From contig NZ_JAPEMM010000001.1 in assembly GCF_026342735.1 (NCBI RefSeq), positions 1,054,001 through 1,118,000 on the forward strand: a stretch of DNA of 64,000 nucleotides. The letters run 5' to 3'. Made by a program: the position numbers and the translations under genes. This DNA is from Streptomyces sp. NBC_00193. GTDB lineage: Bacteria > Actinomycetota > Actinomycetes > Streptomycetales > Streptomycetaceae. Each line of letters begins with the position of its first letter. Within the stretch, counting starts at the first letter, position 1. Below the pieces are notes generated by a model that worked only from the letters and a program-made list of their open reading frames with translations, was not told where the DNA came from and made no database searches. Below are positions 36,867-44,836 of this stretch, piece after piece.

Positions 36867-37249
36867 GAGGCCCCCCTGGCACGTGGTCTATGACGGTGGC
36901 GCGAGTCCGCGGCTTCCCCAAACCGTGGACGTCAGGCGCACCGGGAAACAGTACGACAAACGCCAGTACGGTAAATGCCGTTTCCCGGAACCGGACATCT
37001 TGTTGCCCAAGCGTTAGCCGCCGGCCGTCCGCATTCCGACCGCGGGACGCGCCCCCCTCTCATCCCAAAGTGAATGTTCCGCATACCGGATACGTCTCTT
37101 CGGACAACGAACGATTTCCGGCCAACCTTTTGACGCGGCCCTGACATCCCAGCGCTCAAGTGGCACTCTTCGACCGTTCTTCGCACCAGCCCGATCTGCC
37201 CGGAGGCCCACCCAGCCATCCGGAACCCCCCTTGCAGAAGGAGTCTGCG
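36867..37249. promoter_or_regulatory. 383-bp divergent intergenic region
   Basis: No gene seen. It separates the initiating transferase (-) from the secreted protease (+) and is noticeably less GC-rich than the coding DNA, with stretches such as ACAAACGCCAGTACGGTAAA and CAACGAACGATTTCCGGCC. It most likely holds two promoters and their control sites. A plus-strand open frame continues upstream from the protease to 37160 but lacks a suitable start. Confidence 0.5.
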
Positions 37250-39520
37250 TTGAGTCCCACCCCCCAGCGGCGTGCCACCACGGCCGGCGCGCTTGTTGCC
37301 GCGGCCGCTCTCCTCGCCGTAGGCATCCAGACCGGATCCGCCAACGCCGACGCCACCGCGTCGCAGGCTGTTTCGGTCGCCCAGGTCAACCCCGGCGCGG
37401 AGAACCGCGCACTCAGCGCTTCGGAGCGTGCGACGCTCCTGGCCGAGGCCAACTCCACCACTGTGCAGGCGGCCAAGGCCCTCGGCCTCGGCGGCACGGA
37501 GAAGCTCGTCGTCCGCGACGTCGTCAAGGACGCGGACGGCACCACGCACACCACGTACGAGCGCACCTACGACGGCATACCGGTGCTCGGCGGTGACCTG
37601 ACCGTCCACGCCAAGGGCGGCGTCACCAAGAGCGTCACCAAGGCCACCGACGCCGAGATCAAGGTCGCGGACACCAACGCCACCGTCACCCCGGCCTCGG
37701 CCGAGGGCTTGGCGGTCTCCTCCGCCAACGCCGAGGGCTCCAAGGACGCGAAGGCCTCCAAGGCCGCGCGCAAGGTGATCTGGGCCGCCTCCGGCGTCCC
37801 GGTCCTCGCCTTCGAGACCGTCGTCGGCGGCATCCAGCACGACGGCACCCCGAGCGAACTGCACGTGGTCACCAACGCCAAGACCGGCGCGAAGATCACC
37901 CAGTGGCAGGCCATCGAGACCGGCGTCGGCAACACGATGTACTCCGGCCAGGTCACGCTGGGCACCTCGGCCTCGGGCAGCAACTTCACGCTGACCGACG
38001 CCGGGCGCGGCAACCACAAGACCTACGACCTCAACGGGGGCACGGGCAGCGGCACGGGCACCCTCTTCACGGGCCCGGACGACACCTGGGGCAACGGTCT
38101 TCCCTCGAACCGGGAGACCGCCGGCGCCGACGCGCACTACGGCGCCCAGCTGACGTGGGACTACTACAAGAACGTGCACGGCCGCAACGGCCTGCGCAAC
38201 GACGGCGTGGCCCCGTACACCCGGGTCCACTACGGCAACGCGTACGTCAACGCGTTCTGGAGCGACTCCTGCTTCTGCATGACCTACGGCGACGGCACGG
38301 GCAACGCCAAGCCGCTGACGTCGATCGACGTGGCCGCGCACGAGATGACCCACGGTCTGACCTCGGTCACCGGCAACATGACCTACTCCGGTGAGTCCGG
38401 CGGCCTCAACGAGGCGACCTCCGACATCATGGCGGCGGCCGTCGAGTTCAACGCCAACAACGCCAACGACGTCGGCGACTACCTGGTCGGCGAGAAGATC
38501 GACATCCGCGGCAACGGCACCCCGCTGCGCTACATGGACAAGCCGAGCAAGGACGGCTCGTCCAAGGACGCGTGGTACTCGGGCATCGGCTCCATCGACG
38601 TCCACTACTCCTCGGGCCCGGCCAACCACTGGTACTACCTGGCCTCCGAGGGCTCCGGCGCCAAGGTCGTCAACGGGGTGAGCTACGACTCGCCGACCTC
38701 CGACGGGCTCCCGGTCACCGCGATCGGCCGCGACGCCGCCTCGAAGATCTGGTTCCGCGCGCTGACGGTCGGCTACTTCAAGTCGACCACCAACTACGCC
38801 GACGCCCGCGTCCAGACCCTGAAGGCCGCCGCCGACCTCTACGGTGCGGGCTCGGTCACGTACAACAACGCGGCCAACGCCTGGGCGGCCATCAACGTCG
38901 GCGCCCGCATCCCCGTCGGCGTCTCGGTCACCAACCCCGGTAGCCAGAACACCGTCACGGGCAGCGCCGTCAGCCTCCAGATCCAGGCCAGCAGCAGCAA
39001 CGCCGGCGCCCTGAGCTACGCGGCTTCCGGTCTGCCGACCGGTCTGTCGATCAACTCCTCGACCGGCCTGATCACCGGGACCGCCTCCACCGCCGGTACG
39101 TACAACACGACGGTCACGGTGACGGACTCGGCGAACCAGACCGGTACGGCGTCCTTCGCCTGGACCGTCGGCACCTCGCAGCAGACGGTGTTCGAGAACA
39201 CCGCCGACTACGCGATCGCCGACAACGCGACGGTCGAGTCCCCGATCACCGTGAACCGCACGGGCAACGCCCCGAGCACCCTCAAGGTGGACCTCAACAT
39301 CCTCCACACGTACATCGGTGACCTGAAGGTCGACCTCGTCGCCCCCGACGGCACCCTGTACAACCTGCACAACCGGACCGGTGGCAGCGCGGACAACATC
39401 ATCAAGTCCGTCACGGTCAACGCCTCCTCCGAGGTCGCCCAGGGCGTGTGGAAGCTCCGGGTCAACGACAACGCGAACCTCGACACCGGAAAGATCGACA
39501 GCTGGAAGCTCACCTTCTGA
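37250..39520 (+). CDS. Secreted M4 (thermolysin-family) metalloprotease with P domain
   Basis: 756 residues. Signal peptide (SPTPQRRATTAGALVAAAALLAVGIQTGSANA), propeptide with FTP/PepSY features (HTTYERTYDGIPVLGGDLTVH), and an M4 catalytic domain with zinc motif VAAHEMTHGLTS, the third ligand Glu in GLNEATSDI and His in VHYSSGPANHWYYL. C-terminal to it are a putative-Ig domain (LSYAASGLPTGLSINSSTGLITG) and a proprotein-convertase P domain (NTADYAIADNATVESPI... GKIDSWKLTF). It is an extracellular neutral protease made as a zymogen. I chose TTG 37250, as AAGGAG lies 6 nt upstream. Confidence 0.93.
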   Translation: MSPTPQRRATTAGALVAAAALLAVGIQTGSANADATASQAVSVAQVNPGAENRALSASERATLLAEANSTTVQAAKALGLGGTEKLVVRDVVKDADGTTHTTYERTYDGIPVLGGDLTVHAKGGVTKSVTKATDAEIKVADTNATVTPASAEGLAVSSANAEGSKDAKASKAARKVIWAASGVPVLAFETVVGGIQHDGTPSELHVVTNAKTGAKITQWQAIETGVGNTMYSGQVTLGTSASGSNFTLTDAGRGNHKTYDLNGGTGSGTGTLFTGPDDTWGNGLPSNRETAGADAHYGAQLTWDYYKNVHGRNGLRNDGVAPYTRVHYGNAYVNAFWSDSCFCMTYGDGTGNAKPLTSIDVAAHEMTHGLTSVTGNMTYSGESGGLNEATSDIMAAAVEFNANNANDVGDYLVGEKIDIRGNGTPLRYMDKPSKDGSSKDAWYSGIGSIDVHYSSGPANHWYYLASEGSGAKVVNGVSYDSPTSDGLPVTAIGRDAASKIWFRALTVGYFKSTTNYADARVQTLKAAADLYGAGSVTYNNAANAWAAINVGARIPVGVSVTNPGSQNTVTGSAVSLQIQASSSNAGALSYAASGLPTGLSINSSTGLITGTASTAGTYNTTVTVTDSANQTGTASFAWTVGTSQQTVFENTADYAIADNATVESPITVNRTGNAPSTLKVDLNILHTYIGDLKVDLVAPDGTLYNLHNRTGGSADNIIKSVTVNASSEVAQGVWKLRVNDNANLDTGKIDSWKLTF

Positions 39521-39568
39521 CCCCCACCGGGGTCCGTCCGTGAACCAGAGCTGAACCGCTAGACCACG

Positions 39569-39602
39569 GGGCCGCCCGGGAGAAGACCTCCCCGGGCGGC
39601 CC
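39569..39602 (+). terminator. Hairpin after the M4 protease gene
   Basis: Twelve-base perfect arms GGGCCGCCCGGG and CCCGGGCGGCCC around a 10-nt loop, 48 nt past the protease stop. Confidence 0.75.
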
Positions 39603-39759
39603 TGTTCCATGGGCCCCGTTCCATTGGGCCCCGGCCTGCGGGTCCACGTACCCCCAGGGCCGGGACCTTCGGCGCCCGTCGTCCGGCCGGGCCGGCGTCA
39701 TAGTGGAAATCAGCGAACCTACGGAACCGTAGGTTCGGGTGATTCCGAGGACGTGACCC

Positions 39760-41229
39760 ATGCCGCAGACCCCCACGAACACCCCCGCCGCGCAGCACCC
39801 CTGGCTCATCCAGGGCGGCATGGGCGTCGGAGTCTCCGGCTGGAGGCTGGCCAGGGCCGTCTCCGGCGAGGGCCAGCTGGGCGTGGTCTCCGGCACGGCC
39901 CTGGACGTCGTACTGGCCCGCGTGCTGCAGACCGGCGACCCCGGCGGCCACGCCCGCCGGGCACTGGCGGCCTTCCCGCTGCCGGAGCTCGCCCAGTCCG
40001 CCCTCGACCTCTACTTCCGCGAGGAAGGCCTCGCGGACGGCGTGGCGATGCGCACCACCCCGCGACTGCGGGCGACGGGCGGATCGCAGGCCGAGATCCT
40101 CACCGTCCTCGGCAACTTCGTCGAGGTCTGGCTCGCCAAGGAGGGACATGACGGTGTCGTCGGCATCAACTACCTGGAGAAGATCCAGCTCGCCACAGCC
40201 CCCGCAATGTTCGGCGCGATCCTGGCAGGCGTCGACTACGTGCTCGTGGGCGCGGGAGTCCCCGGTCAGATCCCTGCCCTCGCCTCGAGGCTGGCGCGCT
40301 ACGAACGCTGCGTGACCAAGATCCACGTGGAGGCGGGGCCGCACGGGGACGAGCCCCTGGAGCACCTCTTCGACCCCGCGGCCCTGCTCGCCGGGCACCT
40401 GCCCGGCCCGCTGCGCCGCCCCCACGTGCTGGCCATCGTCTCGCTCCCGGTGCTGGCCACCTACCTGGCCCGGGACGAGATCACCCGCCCCGACGGCTTC
40501 GTGATAGAGACCAGCCAGGCCGGCGGGCACAGCGCCCCGCCGCGCGGTCCGATGAAGCTCGACGAGGACGGGGAGCCGGTCTACGGCCCGCGCGACAGCC
40601 CCGACCTCGCCAAGATGGCGGCGCTCGGGCTGCCGTTCTGGCTCGCGGGCGGCCAGGCCAGCCCCGAGGCCGTGGCCGGGGCGCTCGCGGAGGGCGCGGC
40701 CGGGGTCCAGGTCGGCAGCGCGTTCGCCCTGTGCGAGGAGTCGGGGATGGCCCGCCACCTGCGCGAGGAGCTGCTGGACCAGGCCCACGCCGGCACCCTC
40801 TCGGTCCGCAACGACCCCGAGGCCTCCCCGACTTCCTTCCCGTTCAAGGTGGCGGACCTGCCGGGGACGGTCTCCGAGCCGGAGGTGTCCGAGGCCCGGC
40901 GCCGGGTCTGCGACCTCGGCTTCCTGCGCACTCCCGTACGGGGTCCGCGCGGTGTGGTCTACCGGTGCGCGGCCGAGCCGGTCGCCGCGTACGTCCGCAA
41001 GGGCGGCGAGGCGTCCGACACCAAGGGCCGCCAGTGCCTGTGCAACGGCCTGCTGGCCACGATCGGGCTGGCCCAGCGCCGGCCGCACGGCCGGGTGGAA
41101 CCCCCGCTGGTGACGATCGGCAAGGACCTGTCGTTCCTCCCGCAGCTCGCTCCGGACGCCGAGGCCTACACGGCCGCGGACGTGGTGCACTGGCTCGCGG
41201 CGGGCGCGGAGCGGCCCGCCGGCCGTTGA
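39760..41229 (+). CDS. Nitronate monooxygenase-like flavin oxidoreductase
   Basis: 489 residues, TIM-barrel FMN enzyme of the 2-nitropropane dioxygenase family. Motifs: IQGGMGVGVSGWRLARAVSGEGQLGVVSGTA at the N-terminus, GINYLEKIQ, YVLVGAGVPGQIP, ETSQAGGHSAPPRG (the family His region) and FWLAGGQASPEAVAGALAEGAAGVQVGSAFALCEESG (FMN phosphate site). The longer C-terminus with a Cys-rich CRQ-like CLCNGLLATIG segment is found in a subgroup of actinobacterial proteins of unproven substrate. Physiological role unknown; the chemistry is probably oxidation of nitronates or a related FMN reaction. Confidence 0.85.
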   Translation: MPQTPTNTPAAQHPWLIQGGMGVGVSGWRLARAVSGEGQLGVVSGTALDVVLARVLQTGDPGGHARRALAAFPLPELAQSALDLYFREEGLADGVAMRTTPRLRATGGSQAEILTVLGNFVEVWLAKEGHDGVVGINYLEKIQLATAPAMFGAILAGVDYVLVGAGVPGQIPALASRLARYERCVTKIHVEAGPHGDEPLEHLFDPAALLAGHLPGPLRRPHVLAIVSLPVLATYLARDEITRPDGFVIETSQAGGHSAPPRGPMKLDEDGEPVYGPRDSPDLAKMAALGLPFWLAGGQASPEAVAGALAEGAAGVQVGSAFALCEESGMARHLREELLDQAHAGTLSVRNDPEASPTSFPFKVADLPGTVSEPEVSEARRRVCDLGFLRTPVRGPRGVVYRCAAEPVAAYVRKGGEASDTKGRQCLCNGLLATIGLAQRRPHGRVEPPLVTIGKDLSFLPQLAPDAEAYTAADVVHWLAAGAERPAGR

Positions 41230-41247
41230 GGCACCGAGACAGATGAA

Positions 41248-41277
41248 GGGCCCGGCTCCCCCAGGGGAGCCGGGCCC
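41248..41277. terminator. Perfect 14-bp bidirectional hairpin
   Basis: Arms GGGCCCGGCTCCCC and its exact complement, with two unpaired bases between, in the gap between the convergent flavoprotein (+) and secreted-protein (-) genes. Confidence 0.8.
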
Positions 41278-41294
41278 TCGGCACGTCCGTGGGA

Positions 41295-41813
41295 TCAGCC
41301 GATGGAGCCGAAGACCGAGTCGAGGATGGCCGAGGTCTCGTCGGCCGGTGCGGCGGCGGCGCGCCCGCCGATGCTGCGGTCCTCGTCGTCGCGCCAGTCG
41401 TCACGGCCGTCGTCGTCGTACCGTCCATCGTGGCGGCCGTGGTGGTGCTCGTCGTCGGTCGGCTTGAAGAACACCGAGCGGACCGCCAGGTCGTCCGCCC
41501 GCTCGCCCGGCTCCAGCGTCTCCACGGCCTGGCCGCCGCAGGAGCGGTCCTCGAACAGCACCGCCAGCGAATCCGTGTCATTGCGCACCTGGAAGGCCGG
41601 GTGGTTCCGGGAAGCGTTCGTCAGCTGGTAGCAGGTGTCGTTGTCGGCGGGCTCGATCCGGCCGTGCCGCGTGTCACCGTTGTCGCTGTACCGGTAGTGC
41701 AGCGTGCCGAGGTTCTCGCGGTCGTCGTGGTCGTTGGCGTACGACAGCCCGGCGGTCGGCAGGACCAGCGCGAGGGCTCCTACGAGTGCGGTGGCGGTGG
41801 TGCGAAGACGCAT
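41295..41813 (-). CDS. Secreted Asp/His-rich protein of unknown function
   Basis: 172 residues. Sec signal peptide (MRLRTTATALVGALALVLPTAGLSYA). The mature part has a small domain with Cys in DTCYQL and DRSCGG, probably a disulfide, then a tract DDEHHHGRHDGRYDDDGRDD rich in His and Asp, and a hydrophobic C-terminus (SAILDSVFGSIG). The first part recalls peptidase-inhibitor I36-like secreted proteins, but weakly. Metal binding by the His/Asp tract is inference. ATG 41813 is the best start; the frame runs up to 41909 without similarity. Confidence 0.75.
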   Translation of the reverse strand: MRLRTTATALVGALALVLPTAGLSYANDHDDRENLGTLHYRYSDNGDTRHGRIEPADNDTCYQLTNASRNHPAFQVRNDTDSLAVLFEDRSCGGQAVETLEPGERADDLAVRSVFFKPTDDEHHHGRHDGRYDDDGRDDWRDDEDRSIGGRAAAAPADETSAILDSVFGSIG

Positions 41814-41964
41814 GGGGGGAGTCCGTTCCTCGGGTTCCTCGGATGCCTGGTGCGGTGGGCATCCGCGGGCAGCGTAGGAGCGGACGCACGCGAAGAAACG
41901 ATTCGGCACGGCAGCGCGTTCGAAGGTTCACCCTCACGGTCCCCTCCGGAACCGAACGCGCGAA

Positions 41965-41993
41965 CGCCCCGGATCCGGGCTGGATCCGGGGCG
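41965..41993 (-). terminator. Hairpin after the DHA2 transporter gene
   Basis: Twelve-base arms CGCCCCGGATCC and GGATCCGGGGCG around GGGCT, 11 nt beyond the stop codon of the minus-strand transporter gene. Confidence 0.7.
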
Positions 41994-42003
41994 TACGGGC
42001 CAC

Positions 42004-43614
42004 TCAGACGGCGGCGCTTCCGGCCGCCCGGTCCGCCGCCCCGGAGCCCTGACCCGGCACCGGCACCGGCACCGGCACCGGCACCGGCACCGGCACCGGC
42101 TCCGGCACCGCGGCCGGAGCACCGGCGGGAGCGTGAGCGGCAGAGGGAGCCGCAGCAATGGCGGCCGGCCTGCGGACCAGCACGAACAGGACCAGCGCCC
42201 CCGCCAGGCCCATCGCCCCCGAGACCCAGAAGGTGTCGCGCAGCCCGTTCGCGAAGGCCGCCTCCACCCAGGGCCCGGCCCCCGGAACGGTGTCCAGCAG
42301 CCGTGCCGCCCCGCCGCCGGCCAGCGCCGCGGCCGTGCCCTGCGGCTGCCCGGAGCCGGCGAGGCCGTCGGCCAGCCCGGTGTGGAAGACCGCGCCGAGC
42401 ACCGCGATGCCCAGGGCCATGCCCAGCTGTCGCGCGGTGTTCAGCGCACCGCCCGCCATTCCCGCCCGGGCCGGGGGCACGGCCCCCATCGCGGCGGCGG
42501 CCAGGGCCGGGGAGATCAGTCCGACGCCCACGCCGGTGACGGCCAGGCCCGGCACCAGCGCCGTCCAGCCGTCGCCCGCGTCCAGCATCCAGCCCTGGAG
42601 CAGTGCCCCGGCCCCGATGAGGAGCAGTCCGCCGCCGATGGTGATCCGGGGGGAGGCCCCGTGCAGGAGCTTGCCGGAGGCCGCGGCGACGACGAAGCCG
42701 GCCAGGCTCAGCGGCAGCAGGGCCAGTCCGGCCCCGACCGGTCCCATGCCCTCGCCGGTCTGCAGCCACAGGGAGACGTACATCAGGTACCCGAAGGCGG
42801 CGCCGGACATCAGCAGCGATGCGGTCATCACGGCGACGAAGACCGGACTGCGGAAGAGCGAGAGGTCCAGCATCGGGCGGGAGCCGCGCAGTTCGACGAG
42901 GACGAAGGCGGCGAAGGAGGCCGCGCCCAGGGCGAACAGGCCGAGGGTGCCGGCGGAGGTCCAGCCGTTCTCGCCGCCGCGGATGAGGGCGTAGGTGACG
43001 GCCGCGGCGCCGGCGGTGAAGGTGGCCATGCCGGGCAGGTCCAGGCCCTTGGCGTGCGGGTCGCGGGACTCGGTGACGGCCTTGAGGGTGACGTACACGG
43101 CGAGGGCGCAGACCGGGAGGTTGATGAAGAAGATCCAGCGCCAGCCGAACTGCTCGGTGAGCAGCCCGCCGATGATCGGGCCGGCCGCGGCGGCCGCTCC
43201 GTTGACCGCGCCCCAGACGCCGAAGGCGACGCCCCGGTCGCGGCCCTGGTAGGCGGAGCTGAGCAGGGCCATGGTGGTGGCGAACATCGCGGCGCCGCCG
43301 ATGCCCTGGACGGCGCGGAAGGCGATGAGCGCGGCCGGGCCCTGGGCCAGGCCGCAGGCGAGGGAGGCGGCGGCGAAGAGTCCGAGCCCGCCGAGGTAGA
43401 CGCGGCGCCGGCCGATCCGGTCGGCGAGCGATCCGGCGCCGAGCAGCAGGGCGGCCAGGGCGAGGGCGTAGCCGTCCATCACCCACTGGAGTCCGGAGAA
43501 CCCGGTCCGCATGTCGGCGGCCATGTCGGGCAGGGCGACGGTCACGATCGTGACGTCGACCAGGAGCATGAAGGCTCCGAGACACACCGCCGTCAACGGC
43601 AGCCATTTGCGCAT
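42004..43614 (-). CDS. MFS drug-efflux transporter, DHA2 (EmrB/QacA) family
   Basis: 536 residues, about 14 membrane helices. Motif D1 VDVTIVTVALPDMA in helix 1, motif A GSLADRIGRRRV after helix 2, and a Gly/Pro motif C region (GVWGAVNGAAAAAGPIIGGLL) identify the proton-antiport DHA2 family. Substrate unknown, probably small toxic compounds. The C-terminus is a (PV)n tract from hexamer DNA repeats. ATG 43614 has AGGAG 7 nt upstream. It is divergent from an AsnC/Lrp gene 181 bp away that may regulate it. Confidence 0.92.
   Translation of the reverse strand: MRKWLPLTAVCLGAFMLLVDVTIVTVALPDMAADMRTGFSGLQWVMDGYALALAALLLGAGSLADRIGRRRVYLGGLGLFAAASLACGLAQGPAALIAFRAVQGIGGAAMFATTMALLSSAYQGRDRGVAFGVWGAVNGAAAAAGPIIGGLLTEQFGWRWIFFINLPVCALAVYVTLKAVTESRDPHAKGLDLPGMATFTAGAAAVTYALIRGGENGWTSAGTLGLFALGAASFAAFVLVELRGSRPMLDLSLFRSPVFVAVMTASLLMSGAAFGYLMYVSLWLQTGEGMGPVGAGLALLPLSLAGFVVAAASGKLLHGASPRITIGGGLLLIGAGALLQGWMLDAGDGWTALVPGLAVTGVGVGLISPALAAAAMGAVPPARAGMAGGALNTARQLGMALGIAVLGAVFHTGLADGLAGSGQPQGTAAALAGGGAARLLDTVPGAGPWVEAAFANGLRDTFWVSGAMGLAGALVLFVLVRRPAAIAAAPSAAHAPAGAPAAVPEPVPVPVPVPVPVPVPGQGSGAADRAAGSAAV
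42056..42097. repeat. Seven tandem GGCACC hexamers in the DHA2 gene
   Basis: Seven exact copies followed by imperfect ones. They encode the Pro-Val dipeptide repeats near the transporter C-terminus. Hexamer changes keep frame, so length variation is tolerated. Confidence 0.8.
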
Positions 43615-43795
43615 GGGGGTACTCCTGGGATGTCCGAAGGCAGGGGTGGGACGGGGCGGAGAACCGGTGGGCGGCCGGCGGCCACCGGGGCCCGGCGGGG
43701 CACGGCTTCCGCTTCCCACACGGTGCCAGCACGCCGCGGCCCACCCCCACCCAGCAGCCCTCCGGCGGCGGATTTCACCCACGGCCGGGTCTGTG

Positions 43796-44809
43796 ATGAT
43801 GGAAACCGTGAACGAAACGGAGCTGGACCCGCTCGACCGGTCCCTGGTCCAGGCCCTCACGATCGACGGCCGGGCCCCCTTCAGCCGGCTGGCCGAGGTG
43901 CTGGAGGTCTCCGACCAGACCGTCGTACGGCGCTACCGGCGGCTGCGGACCACCGGCCTGATCCGGGTCGTCGGGCTGCCGCTGGGCAGCCGGGTCGGAC
44001 TGTTCGAGTCCTGGCTCCGGGTGCAGTGCGCCCCCGACGCCGCGCTCCCGGTGGCCGAGGCGCTCGCCCGCCGCCCGGACATCGCGTGGGTGACCCTGGG
44101 CTCGGGCGGTACCGAGATCCATTGCATGACCCGGGCCCGTACCCGCCAGGACCGGGACGCCCTGCTGCTGGAGAAGCTGCCGCGGACCCGCCGGGTGACC
44201 GGCGTGAGCGCCCACACCATCCTGCGGAAGTTCTTCGGCGGCCCCGACGCCTGGGTGGGCCTGGACGTCCTGCGCCCCGACCGGACGGCGGCCCTGGAAC
44301 GGCCCGCCGCGCAGCCGGGGCCGCAGCGGTACGCGCTCGACGAGGCGGAGCTGGCCCTGCTCTCGGTGCTGGGCCGGGACGGCCGCGCGGGGTACCCGGA
44401 ACTGGCGCGAGCCAGTGGTCTGTCGGAGTCCACCGCGCGGCGCAGGCTGGAGCGGCTGCGCGAGGTGGGGGCGGTCTTCTTCGACGTGGAGTTCGTCCCG
44501 GCGCTCTTCGGCTACGAGGCGGAGGCGACGATCGTGCTGACCGTCCCGCCGGCCCGGCTGGCGCAGGTGGGGGCGGCGCTGGCGGGCCACCGCGAGGTGG
44601 CCTTCGCGGCGGCCGTGACCGGGGCCGCCTCGCTGATGGCGGTGGTGGTGTGCCGGGACACGGACGCGCTGTACACGTACCTGACCGAGCGGATCGGCGC
44701 GGTGGACGGGGTGGGGCAGGTGGAGGTGATCCCGGCCCTGCGCAGCGTCAAGCGGGCCGGGATGCTGGTGGAGGACGGGCGGCTGGTGGATCCGCCGCCC
44801 GCCCCCTGA
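43796..44809 (+). CDS. AsnC/Lrp-family transcriptional regulator (double-length)
   Basis: 337 residues, about twice the length of a simple Lrp. It has two successive HTH/ligand units: first LDRSLVQALTIDGRAPFSRLAEVLEVSDQTVVRRYRRLRTTGLI, second LALLSVLGRDGRAGYPELARASGLSESTARRRLERLREVGAV followed by RAM-like strands (EVAFAAAVTGAASLMAVVVC). Divergent orientation from the DHA2 gene suggests it controls that transporter. The start is uncertain (ATG 43796 or 43799, or GTG 43808), since none has a good ribosome site; it may be leaderless. Confidence 0.88.
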   Translation: MMETVNETELDPLDRSLVQALTIDGRAPFSRLAEVLEVSDQTVVRRYRRLRTTGLIRVVGLPLGSRVGLFESWLRVQCAPDAALPVAEALARRPDIAWVTLGSGGTEIHCMTRARTRQDRDALLLEKLPRTRRVTGVSAHTILRKFFGGPDAWVGLDVLRPDRTAALERPAAQPGPQRYALDEAELALLSVLGRDGRAGYPELARASGLSESTARRRLERLREVGAVFFDVEFVPALFGYEAEATIVLTVPPARLAQVGAALAGHREVAFAAAVTGAASLMAVVVCRDTDALYTYLTERIGAVDGVGQVEVIPALRSVKRAGMLVEDGRLVDPPPAP

Positions 44810-44836
44810 ACACCTGCTGCCGAGCGGCCGGGGCCG

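Noticed and set aside
42056..42097. CRISPR or functional repeat array at the GGCACC run
   Set aside because: Contiguous 6-bp units without spacers, inside a coding region; it is a simple repeat.
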